DNA from: Curtobacterium sp. L6-1
GTDB taxonomy: Bacteria > Actinomycetota > Actinomycetes > Actinomycetales > Microbacteriaceae
Direction of reading: 5' to 3'
Length of the DNA: 64,000 nucleotides
NCBI RefSeq assembly: GCF_018885305.1
Contig: NZ_CP076544.1
Coordinates: 1,240,001-1,304,000, forward strand
Both the position numbers and the translations under genes were made by a program. The notes beneath the pieces are model-generated. The model saw nothing but the letters and a program-made list of their open reading frames with translations, was not told the DNA's origin and made no database searches. This document shows positions 23,568-34,796 of the stretch, one piece after another; position 1 is the stretch's first letter; the number at the start of each line of letters is the position of its first letter.

Positions 23568-26405
<2,838 letters not shown>

Positions 26406-26533
26406 TGTGCCGCCTCCCTGTTGATCGGTGTGCCCTCATCCTCGCGGGCCGCGGGACGTCCCACCAGCAAGGTGAACCTAAACCCGGGGACTCCGTCGTG
26501 CCCGCAGGAAAGTGTCTTGACGTCGAGACAACT

Positions 26534-27304
26534 CTACACCGCGGCTGGCTCGTCCCGGACGAAGACGGTCCGGACGAGCAGCCACGTGACCCAGAGCAGC
26601 GCGGCGTAGAGCGGCACCCCGGTGATGAGCTTGATGCCGGCGAGCAGTTCGACCTGCGCCGTCAACCAGAGCGGGATCTCGAAGGCGAGCCGGAAGGCGA
26701 AGAGCCCGGCCCACATCCAGGTCGCGACCGTCAGGACCCGGCGCTTCGCCGCGTCGTCACGCCAGTCGCGCCCGTCCTCGTCGCCGGGCACCAGCAGGCC
26801 CACGACCAGGCCGATGAGCGGACGGCGGATCGCCAGCGTCACCAGGATGACGGCCAGGAACACCGCGTTGATGACGATGCCGGGGATGAAGTTGCTCTCC
26901 GCACGACCGGTCAGCAGCGCCAGGCCCGCCGAGATCGCGACGCCGAAGATGCCCGCGAAGGACATCATGATCGACTGCCGCTGCACCAGGCGCAGCACCA
27001 CGAAGACGAGGCCGATCGCCACCGGGACGACGACGCTCGGCACGACCTCCTTCGTGACGGCGTACACGATGAGGAACGCGAACCCCGGCAGCACGGACTC
27101 GGCGAGCCCGCGGACGCCGCCGACCGCGGTCAGCAGGGCCTTGCCGGACGGGGCCTCGCCGGGCGCGACCTGCCCGATGCCGGCGTTCCGCACAGCGTCG
27201 CGGAGCTGCGCCTGCAGCGACAGCGGCTCGGCCCGCTCCTCGGCGTACGGGTCGCCGTCGGGCGCGACCCGGTCGGGTCGTGCGCGGTCGTCGTGGTCGG
27301 TCAC
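26534..27304 (-). CDS. DUF3159 integral membrane protein
   Basis: This is a 256-residue protein with an acidic N-terminus (~35 residues), then LLTAVGGVRGLAESVLPGFA and five to six transmembrane segments (FLIVYAVTKEVVPSVVVPVA, LVFVVLRLVQRQSIMMSFAG and others). The G-G-x-R-G-L-x-E-S-x-x-P element is typical of DUF3159. Function unknown. It is the third gene after dut and DUF3710, with a 37-base gap, and probably part of that operon, an arrangement repeated across Actinobacteria. GTG start. Confidence 0.88.
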   Translation of the reverse strand: MTDHDDRARPDRVAPDGDPYAEERAEPLSLQAQLRDAVRNAGIGQVAPGEAPSGKALLTAVGGVRGLAESVLPGFAFLIVYAVTKEVVPSVVVPVAIGLVFVVLRLVQRQSIMMSFAGIFGVAISAGLALLTGRAESNFIPGIVINAVFLAVILVTLAIRRPLIGLVVGLLVPGDEDGRDWRDDAAKRRVLTVATWMWAGLFAFRLAFEIPLWLTAQVELLAGIKLITGVPLYAALLWVTWLLVRTVFVRDEPAAV

Positions 27305-27341
27305 CGGGCCTCCAGGCAGGGTCGTGCGGCCGACGGCCGGG

Positions 27342-28061
27342 TCAGACGGCCGACGGGGTCGTCTTCGGCATGTGCAGCGGGATGAGGTCGCGCGGCGGCA
27401 TCGGCGTCGTGCCGCGCACCACGACGACGCTGCGGAACAGCTCCTCGATGTCGGCGGAGTCGTCCGGTTGGTCGGCGGCCTTGCCGGCGATCACACCGCG
27501 GAGGAACCAGCGCGGCCCGTCGACGCCCACGAAGCGGGCGGCACGCACGCCGTCGGTGACACCGGCGCCGCCCACGACGGGGACCTGCGCGCGGAGCTCG
27601 GGGCCGAACGGTCCGTCGACCTCGGTCACGACGCCGCCCTGCTGCTCGATCTGCTCGGCGATCTGCGCGCGGATCTCGTGCCACAGGCCGGTCGACCGCG
27701 GCGCGGCGAACGGCTGCACCTGCAGGGTGGACTCGTCGAAGTCCAGGCCGACGGCGACGACCCGCTTGGAGTCCTCCTCGACCTCGAGGCGGAGGTGCAG
27801 GCCCTCGCGCGGCAGGATCTTCACGCCGCCGAGGTCGACGTACGGACGGACCAGGTTCGCCTCGGTTTCGTCGAGGGGGCCGTTGTCGCTGCGGTCCGCC
27901 GGGGCCGACTTGTCGGTCGACTCCGTCGCGAGCACCTCGTCGAGACCCGCGTCGGCGTCGTCGGCGAGTTCGATCTCCGGCGTGGGACCGCCGACCTCGA
28001 CGTCGTCCACCACGGCCTCGGCGACCTCGACCTCGTCGCGCTTGCGTCGTCCGATCCTCAT
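27342..28061 (-). CDS. DUF3710 family protein
   Basis: This is a 239-residue cytosolic protein, acidic in its first ~65 residues, then a conserved core [40 protein letters not shown] and [20 protein letters not shown], which are the DUF3710 landmarks. Function unknown; the family follows dut in most Actinobacteria. The start ATG overlaps the dut stop by 4 bases. Confidence 0.9.
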   Translation of the reverse strand: MRIGRRKRDEVEVAEAVVDDVEVGGPTPEIELADDADAGLDEVLATESTDKSAPADRSDNGPLDETEANLVRPYVDLGGVKILPREGLHLRLEVEEDSKRVVAVGLDFDESTLQVQPFAAPRSTGLWHEIRAQIAEQIEQQGGVVTEVDGPFGPELRAQVPVVGGAGVTDGVRAARFVGVDGPRWFLRGVIAGKAADQPDDSADIEELFRSVVVVRGTTPMPPRDLIPLHMPKTTPSAV

Positions 28062-28639
28062 GACCGCGTCCCTTCTCGACCCTGCTCGTGCACGTAGACG
28101 GGCGTCGCCGCGCCGTCCTGTCCGGTGGTGTGTCCGTCGGCGGGCGTGTGCTCGTCGCGACGCGCGTCGCCCGCCCCGTAGGTGGCCGGGTGCCCGCCCT
28201 CGTCGTCACGGTAGCCCGACGAGCCGAAGCCGTCCTGGCCGCGGACGCTGTCCGGCAACTCGGTGACACGCGTGAAGGTCACCGGCGGCACCGGCAGGAC
28301 GACGAGCTGTGCGATGCGGTCGCCGACCTGCACCGCGTACGGCTCGGTGGTGTCCGTGTTGAGGAGCGCGACCTTGAGCTCGCCGCGGTAGCCGGAGTCG
28401 ATGGTGCCGGGGGCGTTCACGATGGTGATGCCGTGCTTCGCGGCGAGGCCGCTCCGAGGCACGACGAACCCGACGTGGCCCGCGGGGAGGGCGACGGCGA
28501 GCCCGGTCCCGACCAGGCGGCGCTGCCCGGGCGCGAGGACGACGGCCTCGGCGGAGGTCAGGTCGGCCCCGGCGTCCCCGGGTTTCGCGAAGACGGGAGC
28601 GGCATCCCCGGTCCAGAGCACCTCGACTGCATCGGTCAC
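28058..28639 (-). CDS. dut: dUTP diphosphatase
   Basis: This is a 193-residue trimeric dUTPase (dUTP to dUMP and pyrophosphate), keeping uracil out of DNA. The five motifs are seen: [14 protein letters not shown] (motif 1), [11 protein letters not shown] (2), [20 protein letters not shown] (3), [12 protein letters not shown] (4) and [11 protein letters not shown] (5). After motif 5 it has an unusual hydrophilic tail of ~45 residues ending [13 protein letters not shown], longer than the ~150-residue norm. The start is GTG 28639: TACCCT lies 6 bases upstream and there is no Shine-Dalgarno, so it is probably leaderless. It heads the dut-DUF3710-DUF3159 operon. Confidence 0.94.
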   Translation of the reverse strand: MTDAVEVLWTGDAAPVFAKPGDAGADLTSAEAVVLAPGQRRLVGTGLAVALPAGHVGFVVPRSGLAAKHGITIVNAPGTIDSGYRGELKVALLNTDTTEPYAVQVGDRIAQLVVLPVPPVTFTRVTELPDSVRGQDGFGSSGYRDDEGGHPATYGAGDARRDEHTPADGHTTGQDGAATPVYVHEQGREGTRS

Positions 28640-28645
28640 GAGACG

Positions 28646-28651
28646 AGGGTA
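28646..28651 (-). promoter_or_regulatory. -10 box TACCCT of dut (leaderless)
   Basis: On the minus strand TACCCT ends 6 bases before the GTG start of dut; no ribosome-binding site is present. Confidence 0.55.
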
Positions 28652-28722
28652 GTGCAGACCGTGACCGATCCGTGACCTGGACCGGAGCACGCAGCGATGC
28701 ATGGTCGAATGGAGGGGTGACC

Positions 28723-29187
28723 GTGTACCGCGAACGACTGTGGGCGCCGCCGGCCCTGTACCTGGCGACGGCGCTCGTCATCCCCGCGAGCCTGCTCGTG
28801 TTCCTCCCGATCAGCGTGACGGCCGGCGTCGTCGTCGCGATCGGCATGGAACTGGCCGTGCTCGTCCTCCTGTGGGTCCTCGCACCCGTGGTCGAGGTGA
28901 CCGACACCGAGTTCCGCGCCGGCCGTGCGCACCTGCCCCGGACGGCGGTCGGCGAGGTCGCGGGCTACACGGGCACGGCGGCGACGAGCCAGCGCGGCCC
29001 GGAGCTCGACGCCCGCGCGTGGACGCTCTTCCGCGGGTACGTGCACGGCGTGGTGAAGGTCGAGGTGCGCGACGCCGCCGACCCGACGCCGTACTGGCTG
29101 GTCAGCGTGCGCGACCCGGAGGCGGTCACGCGGGCCCTGACCACCGGCGCCACGAGCGCCGGGACGGCGACCGCCGCCGAGCGCTGA
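28723..29187 (+). CDS. DUF3093 membrane protein
   Basis: This is a 154-residue protein with two transmembrane segments ([40 protein letters not shown]) near the N-terminus, followed by a soluble domain with [20 protein letters not shown]. The opening YRERLWAPP is the DUF3093 signature. Function unknown; it lies divergent from dut in many Actinobacteria, as here. I prefer the GTG at 28723, which has GGAGG 7 bases upstream, over the GTG at 28717, where the site would be too close. Confidence 0.85.
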   Translation: MYRERLWAPPALYLATALVIPASLLVFLPISVTAGVVVAIGMELAVLVLLWVLAPVVEVTDTEFRAGRAHLPRTAVGEVAGYTGTAATSQRGPELDARAWTLFRGYVHGVVKVEVRDAADPTPYWLVSVRDPEAVTRALTTGATSAGTATAAER

Positions 29188-29244
29188 CGGCCGGGCGAGC
29201 CCCGGCAACGACACCGGTGCGCTGGCGGGCAGCCCCGCACACGC

Positions 29245-29280
29245 AGGACGGCCCGCATCCGACAGGATGCGGGCCGTCCT
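29245..29280. terminator. Bidirectional 16-bp hairpin
   Basis: AGGACGGCCCGCATCC pairs perfectly with GGATGCGGGCCGTCCT around GACA, between the convergent DUF3093 and DUF4193 genes. Confidence 0.85.
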
Positions 29281-29299
29281 CACGCTCGGCAGCGTGCGC

Positions 29300-29599
29300 T
29301 CAGAGTGCGGCGCACTCCATGCACACGGGGCCGAGCTTCGTCTCGTGGTCGAGCTGCGAGCGGTGCTTCACGAGGAAGCACTCCACACAAGTGAACTCGT
29401 CGACCTGCGGGGGCAGCACGACGACGTCGAGGTCGACGTCGCTGAGGTCCTGACCCGCGAGCTCGAAACTGCCAGGGTTGTCGGAATCGTCGTCGACGAC
29501 CCCCGACATCTTGTCGGGAACGCGCTCCTTGAGGGCCTCGATCGACTCCGAGTCAGAGTTGTCGTCGGTCTTCCGAGGGGCGTCGTAATCGGTGGCCAT
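29300..29599 (-). CDS. DUF4193 zinc-ribbon-like protein
   Basis: This is a 99-residue acidic protein. The first half is disordered-looking (ATDYDAPRKTDDNSDSESIE), and the second half has ELAGQDLSDVDLDVVVLPPQ, EFTCVECFLVKHRSQL and GPVCMECAAL, giving a CxxC...CxxC pair that probably binds zinc. These are the DUF4193 hallmarks; members are actinobacterial and of unknown function. ATG 29599 is chosen from the family N-terminus; the frame is open further upstream but not protein-like. It is divergent from sepH. Confidence 0.9.
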   Translation of the reverse strand: MATDYDAPRKTDDNSDSESIEALKERVPDKMSGVVDDDSDNPGSFELAGQDLSDVDLDVVVLPPQVDEFTCVECFLVKHRSQLDHETKLGPVCMECAAL

Positions 29600-29650
29600 G
29601 CCCATCCATTTCTCGTATCGAGAGGGTCGTCGCCGGAATCGGCGGCGACA

Positions 29651-29680
29651 GTTTGCACCACGGCCGGTCCGAGTGCAAAC
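29651..29680. promoter_or_regulatory. Inverted repeat in the DUF4193/sepH divergent region
   Basis: GTTTGCAC (29651-29658) and GTGCAAAC (29673-29680) are perfect inverted 8-mers separated by 14 bases, in the 253-base gap between two divergent genes. The AT-containing arms stand out in the GC-rich surroundings, so it may be a regulator binding site; which regulator is unknown. Nothing else was recognised in this gap. Confidence 0.4.
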
Positions 29681-29852
29681 CGGGCGGTCGAGTGGCGCGT
29701 TCTGGCCCTGCAACCCGCCGTGCACCGTGCGCATTCCCGGAGTCGACGACCTGCGCGCGGCACGCCGTGCGCCTCCCCGGAAAGTGCCCGGACGGCCTGC
29801 ATACTCCTCGGGTACGACGCACGACCGTACGCAGGCAGCGGAAGGCGGAACC

Positions 29853-30881
29853 ATGCAAGACGTGAGAGTCATCGGAGTCGAATCCGGGTCACTCCTCCTG
29901 GCGACCGACGGCGGGACCGAGTTCCGGTTGCCGGTGACGGCGTCGCTCCCGGGTCAGGTCCGGCAGGCGAACCCCGACTCGGGACCGCAGAAGCGGGTCT
30001 CCCCCAAGGACGTCCAGGCGCGCATCCGCAGCGGTGCGGACGCGGCAGACGTCGCTTCGGCGCTCGGGGTCGAGGTCGACTACGTCCGACGCTTCGAGGG
30101 CCCGGTCCTCGCCGAGCGCTCGTTCATCCTCGACGCCGCCCGTCGCGTCAGCGTGACGCCGGTCGACGACGCCTCGCCCGACACCTTCGGCGAGGCGATC
30201 ACCGCACGTCTCGAGGCCGGCGACGCGACCGACATCACGTGGTCGAGCTGGAAGCACGTCGAGAACGGCTGGCAGGTGCAGGTCCGCTACACCGCGGCCG
30301 AGGTCGAGCACGACGCCCAGTGGCGCTTCGACCCGAAGACCGCGACCCTCGTGCCGGACAACGGTGACGCGCACCGCCTGTCGCACACCGAGGACGAGGG
30401 CATCGCCCCGCGCCTCCGCGCCGTCGAGTACGAGCGCCAGGACGACGACGGCACCCGCTTCGACTCGGGTGCGTTCCAGGTCGCGGAGCCCGTGGCCGAG
30501 GACGAGCCCGCCGCCCCGGAGAGCACCGACCGCGCCCCGCTCCGTCCGCCGCTCCCCCGCATCGGCACCGCCTACGTCGAGGAGCGCGCCCCCGGCAACG
30601 AGACCGCCGACCTGCTCGAGGCCCTCCGCCGTCGCCGCGGAGAGCGGGAGGCCGCGTCGTTCCCCGAGCAGCAGGACGCACCGCGCGGCTCGTCCGTGAG
30701 CGTCGTCGACATCCCGCTGCACGGCCAGGACGACTCGGACACCGCACCGCAGCCGGAGGCGCGTCCCGCCTCCGCCCCGGAGGCCGACGGCCGCCAGGAC
30801 CGCCGCAAGCGCAACCGCCGCGCGATGCCCAGCTGGGACGAGATCGTCTTCGGCACCCGTCCTGACGACGACACCGTCTGA
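29853..30881 (+). CDS. sepH: Septation protein SepH (DUF3071)
   Basis: This is a 342-residue protein. The N-terminal DUF3071 domain (residues 1-165) begins MQDVRVIGVESGSLLLATDG and contains the helix-turn-helix region SPKDVQARIRSGADAADVAS and ALGVEVDYVRRFEGPVLAER, followed by WSSWKHVENGWQVQV. The long C-terminal half is acidic/Pro-rich and ends with a basic patch (RKRNRRAMPSWDEIVFGTRP). In Streptomyces and Mycobacterium SepH binds FtsZ and stimulates its assembly at the division site. The ATG has GGAAGGCGGAA upstream. The longer frame from 29592 is not used because it is antisense-like and lacks the family start. Confidence 0.92.
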   Translation: MQDVRVIGVESGSLLLATDGGTEFRLPVTASLPGQVRQANPDSGPQKRVSPKDVQARIRSGADAADVASALGVEVDYVRRFEGPVLAERSFILDAARRVSVTPVDDASPDTFGEAITARLEAGDATDITWSSWKHVENGWQVQVRYTAAEVEHDAQWRFDPKTATLVPDNGDAHRLSHTEDEGIAPRLRAVEYERQDDDGTRFDSGAFQVAEPVAEDEPAAPESTDRAPLRPPLPRIGTAYVEERAPGNETADLLEALRRRRGEREAASFPEQQDAPRGSSVSVVDIPLHGQDDSDTAPQPEARPASAPEADGRQDRRKRNRRAMPSWDEIVFGTRPDDDTV

Positions 30882-30898
30882 GTCCGCTCCGTCCGCCT

Positions 30899-30940
30899 GA
30901 CGGGAGGCCCGTCCCACGTCCGTGGGGCGGGCCTCCCGTC
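30899..30940. terminator. GACGGGAGGC-family hairpin after sepH
   Basis: GACGGGAGGCCCGTCCCAC pairs with GTGGGGCGGGCCTCCCGTC (one G-U pair), between the convergent sepH and phosphodiesterase genes. Confidence 0.8.
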
Positions 30941-30972
30941 GTCCGGTGGGCGACGGCCGGTGCCCTCGGGTC

Positions 30973-32121
30973 CTAGGAGAACGCCCCGGCCAGGCGCAGC
31001 GGCACGAGGAGCTCGTCGTCGCTCATGGCGCCGTGCTGACCGACCATCCGGCCCGGCTGCGAGCCCGCGGCAACGCCCCGGTCGTCGTTGAACGCCCACG
31101 AGCCGCGGGCGACGACGAGCACGTCGCCGATCCGCGGCAGCACCTCGTCGGTCACGGTGCCGAACCACCCGGCGGCGACCGCCTCGGCCCGGCTCGCCAC
31201 GACGGCACGCTTGCCCAGCGAGCTGCGGAACGCCTCGACCAGGGCGGGGACGTCGGTGCCCGGCGCCACGGTCAGCTGGCAGCAGCGCGGGTCACCCGCG
31301 ATCCCGACCACGTCGACGAGCAGGTCCGGGTCCATCGCCACGTTCGACTCCGGCGGGACGTCGAGGATCCCGTGGTCGGCTGTCACGAGCACGCCGACAT
31401 CGGGGGCGAGCCGGGCCGCGAGACGGGCGAGTTCGCCGTCGACCAGCTCGAGCGCGGCCGTCCACCGGTCCGACTGCCACCCGTGCTTGTGCGCGATCGA
31501 GTCGAGCTCCGGGATGTACAGGTACACGAGCTGCTGCCCCGAGGCCGTCGCGTCGACGGCGGCGTCGACCCGTGCGCGGACGTCGTCGCCGGCGACGAAG
31601 CGCGCGCCACCGAGGACGTTCGCCGTCATGCCCGAGGACCGGTACCGCCCCGGTGCGACCACGACCGGGTCGACGCCGAGCTCCCGGGCTGTGGTGAACA
31701 CCGTGCCCGACCGGAGCCAGCCCGTTGGCACCTCGGTGTCCCAGCCGCTGAGCAGGTTCACCACGCGCGACTCGTCCGGGACCCACGCGCTGTAGCCGAC
31801 GACGCCGTGGGTGCCCGGTGAGCGACCCGTCGTCAGGGTGCTGAGGGCCGCCGCGGTCGTGGTCGGGAAGCCGCTCCGCAGCCGCTTCTTCGTGGCCGTC
31901 AGGAAGCGGGCGTGCCCGGCCCGTGCGGCGAGGGCGTTGGCCCCGAGGCCGTCGACCAGCACCACGACCGCGGAACGGGCGGGGCGGAGGGTGATCCGGG
32001 CCTCCAGGCCGCGGTCGCGCAGCCAGGCATCGTCGGCGGCGCCCAGCGCGACGAGGCAACTCGGCAGCACGTCGGCGAGGTTCACGGCGCCGTCGGGGGC
32101 CGTCGGTACGCTTGTTCCCAC
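30973..32121 (-). CDS. Alkaline phosphatase superfamily nucleotide pyrophosphatase/phosphodiesterase
   Basis: This is a 382-residue metallo-hydrolase. [20 protein letters not shown] carries the first metal-binding Asp, [20 protein letters not shown] the nucleophilic Thr of the pyrophosphatase/phosphodiesterase (NPP) type, and [13 protein letters not shown] and [10 protein letters not shown] further Asp/His ligands. The substrate is unknown. No signal peptide is seen. The start is set at GTG 32121 ([20 protein letters not shown]); a longer frame to 32175 overlaps the parC start. It is divergent from and nearly abuts parC, a neighbourhood common to Actinobacteria. Confidence 0.87.
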   Translation of the reverse strand: MGTSVPTAPDGAVNLADVLPSCLVALGAADDAWLRDRGLEARITLRPARSAVVVLVDGLGANALAARAGHARFLTATKKRLRSGFPTTTAAALSTLTTGRSPGTHGVVGYSAWVPDESRVVNLLSGWDTEVPTGWLRSGTVFTTARELGVDPVVVAPGRYRSSGMTANVLGGARFVAGDDVRARVDAAVDATASGQQLVYLYIPELDSIAHKHGWQSDRWTAALELVDGELARLAARLAPDVGVLVTADHGILDVPPESNVAMDPDLLVDVVGIAGDPRCCQLTVAPGTDVPALVEAFRSSLGKRAVVASRAEAVAAGWFGTVTDEVLPRIGDVLVVARGSWAFNDDRGVAAGSQPGRMVGQHGAMSDDELLVPLRLAGAFS

Positions 32122-32164
32122 CCCCAGAGTCTTCCAGATCGAACTGGGTCGGCAGGAAGGTGCC

Positions 32165-34651
32165 ATGGCACGCACGGACGTCGTCGGACTCCCCGACGGT
32201 GAGCGGATCGAGGACGTCGACGTCTCCGAGGAGATGCAGGGCTCCTTCCTCGAGTACGCGTACTCGGTGATCTACTCCCGCGCCCTCCCGGACGCCCGCG
32301 ACGGACTCAAGCCGGTCCAGCGACGGATCCTGTACCAGATGGCGGAGATGGGCCTGCGCCCGGACCGTGGGCACGTGAAGAGCGCGCGCGTCACCGGCGA
32401 GGTGATGGGCAAGCTGCACCCGCACGGCGACGGCGCGATCTACGACGCCCTGGTGCGGCTCGCGCAGCCGTTCACGATGCGCGTCCCGCTCGTCGACGGC
32501 CACGGCAACTTCGGCTCGCTCGACGACGGACCCGCAGCGGCCCGGTACACCGAGGCCCGGCTGGCCGAGCCCTCGATGGCGATGACCGAGGGTCTGGGCG
32601 AGGACGTCGTCGACTTCGTCCCGAACTACGACAACCAGATCATGCAGCCGAGCGTCCTGCCGGCGGCGTTCCCGAACCTCCTGGTGAACGGCGCCTCGGG
32701 CATCGCTGTCGGCATGGCGACGAACATGGCGCCGCACAACCTGGGCGAGGTGGTCGAGGCCGCCAAGCACCTGCTGATGCACCCCCGGGCGACCCTCGAC
32801 GAGCTCATGGAGTTCGTCCCCGGACCGGACCTGCCCTCCGGTGGCACCATCGTCGGGCTCTCCGGCGTGCGCGACGCCTACGCCACGGGGCGCGGAACCT
32901 TCCGCACGCGGGCCAAGGTCTCGGTCGAGAACATCTCGCCCCGCAAGACCGGCCTGGTCGTCACCGAGCTGCCGTACCTCGTCGGCCCCGAGCGGGTCAT
33001 CGAGAAGATCAAGGACGGGGTGCAGGCGAAGAAGCTCGTCGGCATCTCGGACGTCAACGACCTCACCGACCGCAACCACGGCCTGCGCCTGGTGATCGGC
33101 ATCAAGTCCGGCTTCAACCCGACCGCCGTGCTCGAGCAGCTGTACAAGCACACTCCGCTCGAGGAGAACTTCGGCATCAACAACGTCGCGCTCGTCGACG
33201 GCTCACCGCGGACCCTCGGCCTGCGCGACCTGCTCGACGTGTACGTGCGGCACCGCCTGTCGGTCGTCACGCGGCGCTCGGAGTACCGGCTGGCCCGGCG
33301 CCGCGAACGGCTGCACCTGGTCGAGGGGCTGCTCATCGCGATCCTCGACATCGACGAGGTCATCCAGGTCATCCGCACGTCGGACGACTCCGAGGCCGCG
33401 CGCTCCCGTCTGCGTGACGTCTTCGACCTGTCCGAGGTGCAGGCCGAGTACATCCTCGAGCTGCGCCTGCGTCGCCTGACGAAGTTCTCGCGCATGGAGC
33501 TCGAGGGCGAACGCGACCAGCTGCTCGCCGACATCGCCTCGCTCGAGGAACTGCTGGCGTCCGACGACCGGCTCCGTGCCCAGGTCGCGACCGAACTCAG
33601 CGAGGTGTCCGACCGCTTCGCCACGCCCCGCCGCACGCTCCTCACCGAGGCCGACGCCCCGGTCCGCGGTGGTCGCAAGGCCGCGGTCGACCCCGAGTCG
33701 CTGCAGGTCGCGGATGCGCCGTGCCGTGTGCTGCTGTCCACCACCGGGCGACTGGTCCGCGTCGACATCCCCGCCGCCGAGTCCGGGATCGTGCACGTGC
33801 CGAAGCGCTCGAAGCACGACGCCGTCCGCTCCACCGTCGTGAGCACGGTCCGCGGGCAGGTCGGGGCGCTCACCTCCACGGGGCGGATCGTCCGGTTCTC
33901 CCCCGTCGACGTGCCGGCCGTCCCACCGGCATCGGTCCGGCTCGACGCCGGGGTCCGCGTCACCGACTACCTCGGCGTCCCGAAGAACGAGGTCGTCGTG
34001 GCCCTGGTGTCGCTGGACGGCTCGGTGGCGGACTCCGTCGCCATCGGCACCGCGCAGGGCGTCGTGAAGCGCGTCGTCCCGGCCGCCTGGCCCGAGAAGC
34101 CCGACTTCCCCGCCATCGGCCTGAAGCCCGGCGACCGTGTCGTCGGTGCCACCCAGGCACCCGAGTCGGACGACCTCGTGTTCATCACCTCGAACGCGCA
34201 GCTGCTCCGTTTCCCGGCCGCCGCCGTGCGCCCGCAGGGGCTGCCGGCCGGCGGTGTCGCCGGGGTCTCCCTCGGCGCGGGCGCCTCCGTGGTCTGGTTC
34301 GGCTCGGTCGCCCTGACCGAGGACTCCGTCGTCGCGACCGTGTCGACGACCTCGACGGCGCTCCCCGGGACCGACGCGGGCCGGGCCAAGGTGTCCGCGC
34401 TCACCGAGTTCCCGGCGAAGGGCCGCGGCACCCAGGGGGTCCGGGCGCACGCGTTCCTGAAGGGCGAGGACGGGCTGACCGTGGCGTGGGCCGGTGTGGC
34501 ACCACCGCACGCGGTCGGCGCGGACGGAGCGGCGCGCACGTTGCCCGACTGGTTGTCGAAACGCGACGGCTCGGGCAGCCCGCTCGACGCCGAGGTCGTC
34601 ACGATCGGCGGCAGCGCGGCGGCGGTCGACGGGACGCGCGGCGAGGTCTGA
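32165..34651 (+). CDS. parC: DNA topoisomerase IV subunit A
   Basis: This is an 828-residue type IIA topoisomerase A subunit. The breakage-reunion domain has active-site Tyr128 in [23 protein letters not shown], the quinolone region [20 protein letters not shown] and [14 protein letters not shown], and [18 protein letters not shown]. The C-terminal beta-pinwheel begins near 520. The usual GyrA box QRRGGKG is not seen, which argues for the decatenating ParC-type rather than gyrase. The residue equivalent to E. coli GyrA Ser83 is Gly90 (HGDGAIYD). Start ATG 32165 after GGAAGG. The partner subunit gene is convergent just downstream. Confidence 0.9.
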   Translation: MARTDVVGLPDGERIEDVDVSEEMQGSFLEYAYSVIYSRALPDARDGLKPVQRRILYQMAEMGLRPDRGHVKSARVTGEVMGKLHPHGDGAIYDALVRLAQPFTMRVPLVDGHGNFGSLDDGPAAARYTEARLAEPSMAMTEGLGEDVVDFVPNYDNQIMQPSVLPAAFPNLLVNGASGIAVGMATNMAPHNLGEVVEAAKHLLMHPRATLDELMEFVPGPDLPSGGTIVGLSGVRDAYATGRGTFRTRAKVSVENISPRKTGLVVTELPYLVGPERVIEKIKDGVQAKKLVGISDVNDLTDRNHGLRLVIGIKSGFNPTAVLEQLYKHTPLEENFGINNVALVDGSPRTLGLRDLLDVYVRHRLSVVTRRSEYRLARRRERLHLVEGLLIAILDIDEVIQVIRTSDDSEAARSRLRDVFDLSEVQAEYILELRLRRLTKFSRMELEGERDQLLADIASLEELLASDDRLRAQVATELSEVSDRFATPRRTLLTEADAPVRGGRKAAVDPESLQVADAPCRVLLSTTGRLVRVDIPAAESGIVHVPKRSKHDAVRSTVVSTVRGQVGALTSTGRIVRFSPVDVPAVPPASVRLDAGVRVTDYLGVPKNEVVVALVSLDGSVADSVAIGTAQGVVKRVVPAAWPEKPDFPAIGLKPGDRVVGATQAPESDDLVFITSNAQLLRFPAAAVRPQGLPAGGVAGVSLGAGASVVWFGSVALTEDSVVATVSTTSTALPGTDAGRAKVSALTEFPAKGRGTQGVRAHAFLKGEDGLTVAWAGVAPPHAVGADGAARTLPDWLSKRDGSGSPLDAEVVTIGGSAAAVDGTRGEV

Positions 34652-34728
34652 GCCGCGGGTCGCCCCGCGCCCCGGTCCGCCTGGGCCGCCCTGCGGGGAC
34701 GCCGTCGTCGTCGCGAGCGCACGCCGGC

Positions 34729-34776
34729 GACGGACGGGAGGCGCGGTGCGGGTCCGCACCGCGCCTCCCGTCCGTC
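34729..34776. terminator. GACGGGAGGC-family hairpin between parC and parE
   Basis: A 23-base arm starting GACGGACGGGAGGCGCGG is mirrored by one ending CGCGCCTCCCGTCCGTC. It lies between the convergent topoisomerase genes, 21 bases from the parE stop. Confidence 0.85.
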
Positions 34777-34796
34777 AGGTCGGACGCCCCGGCGGC

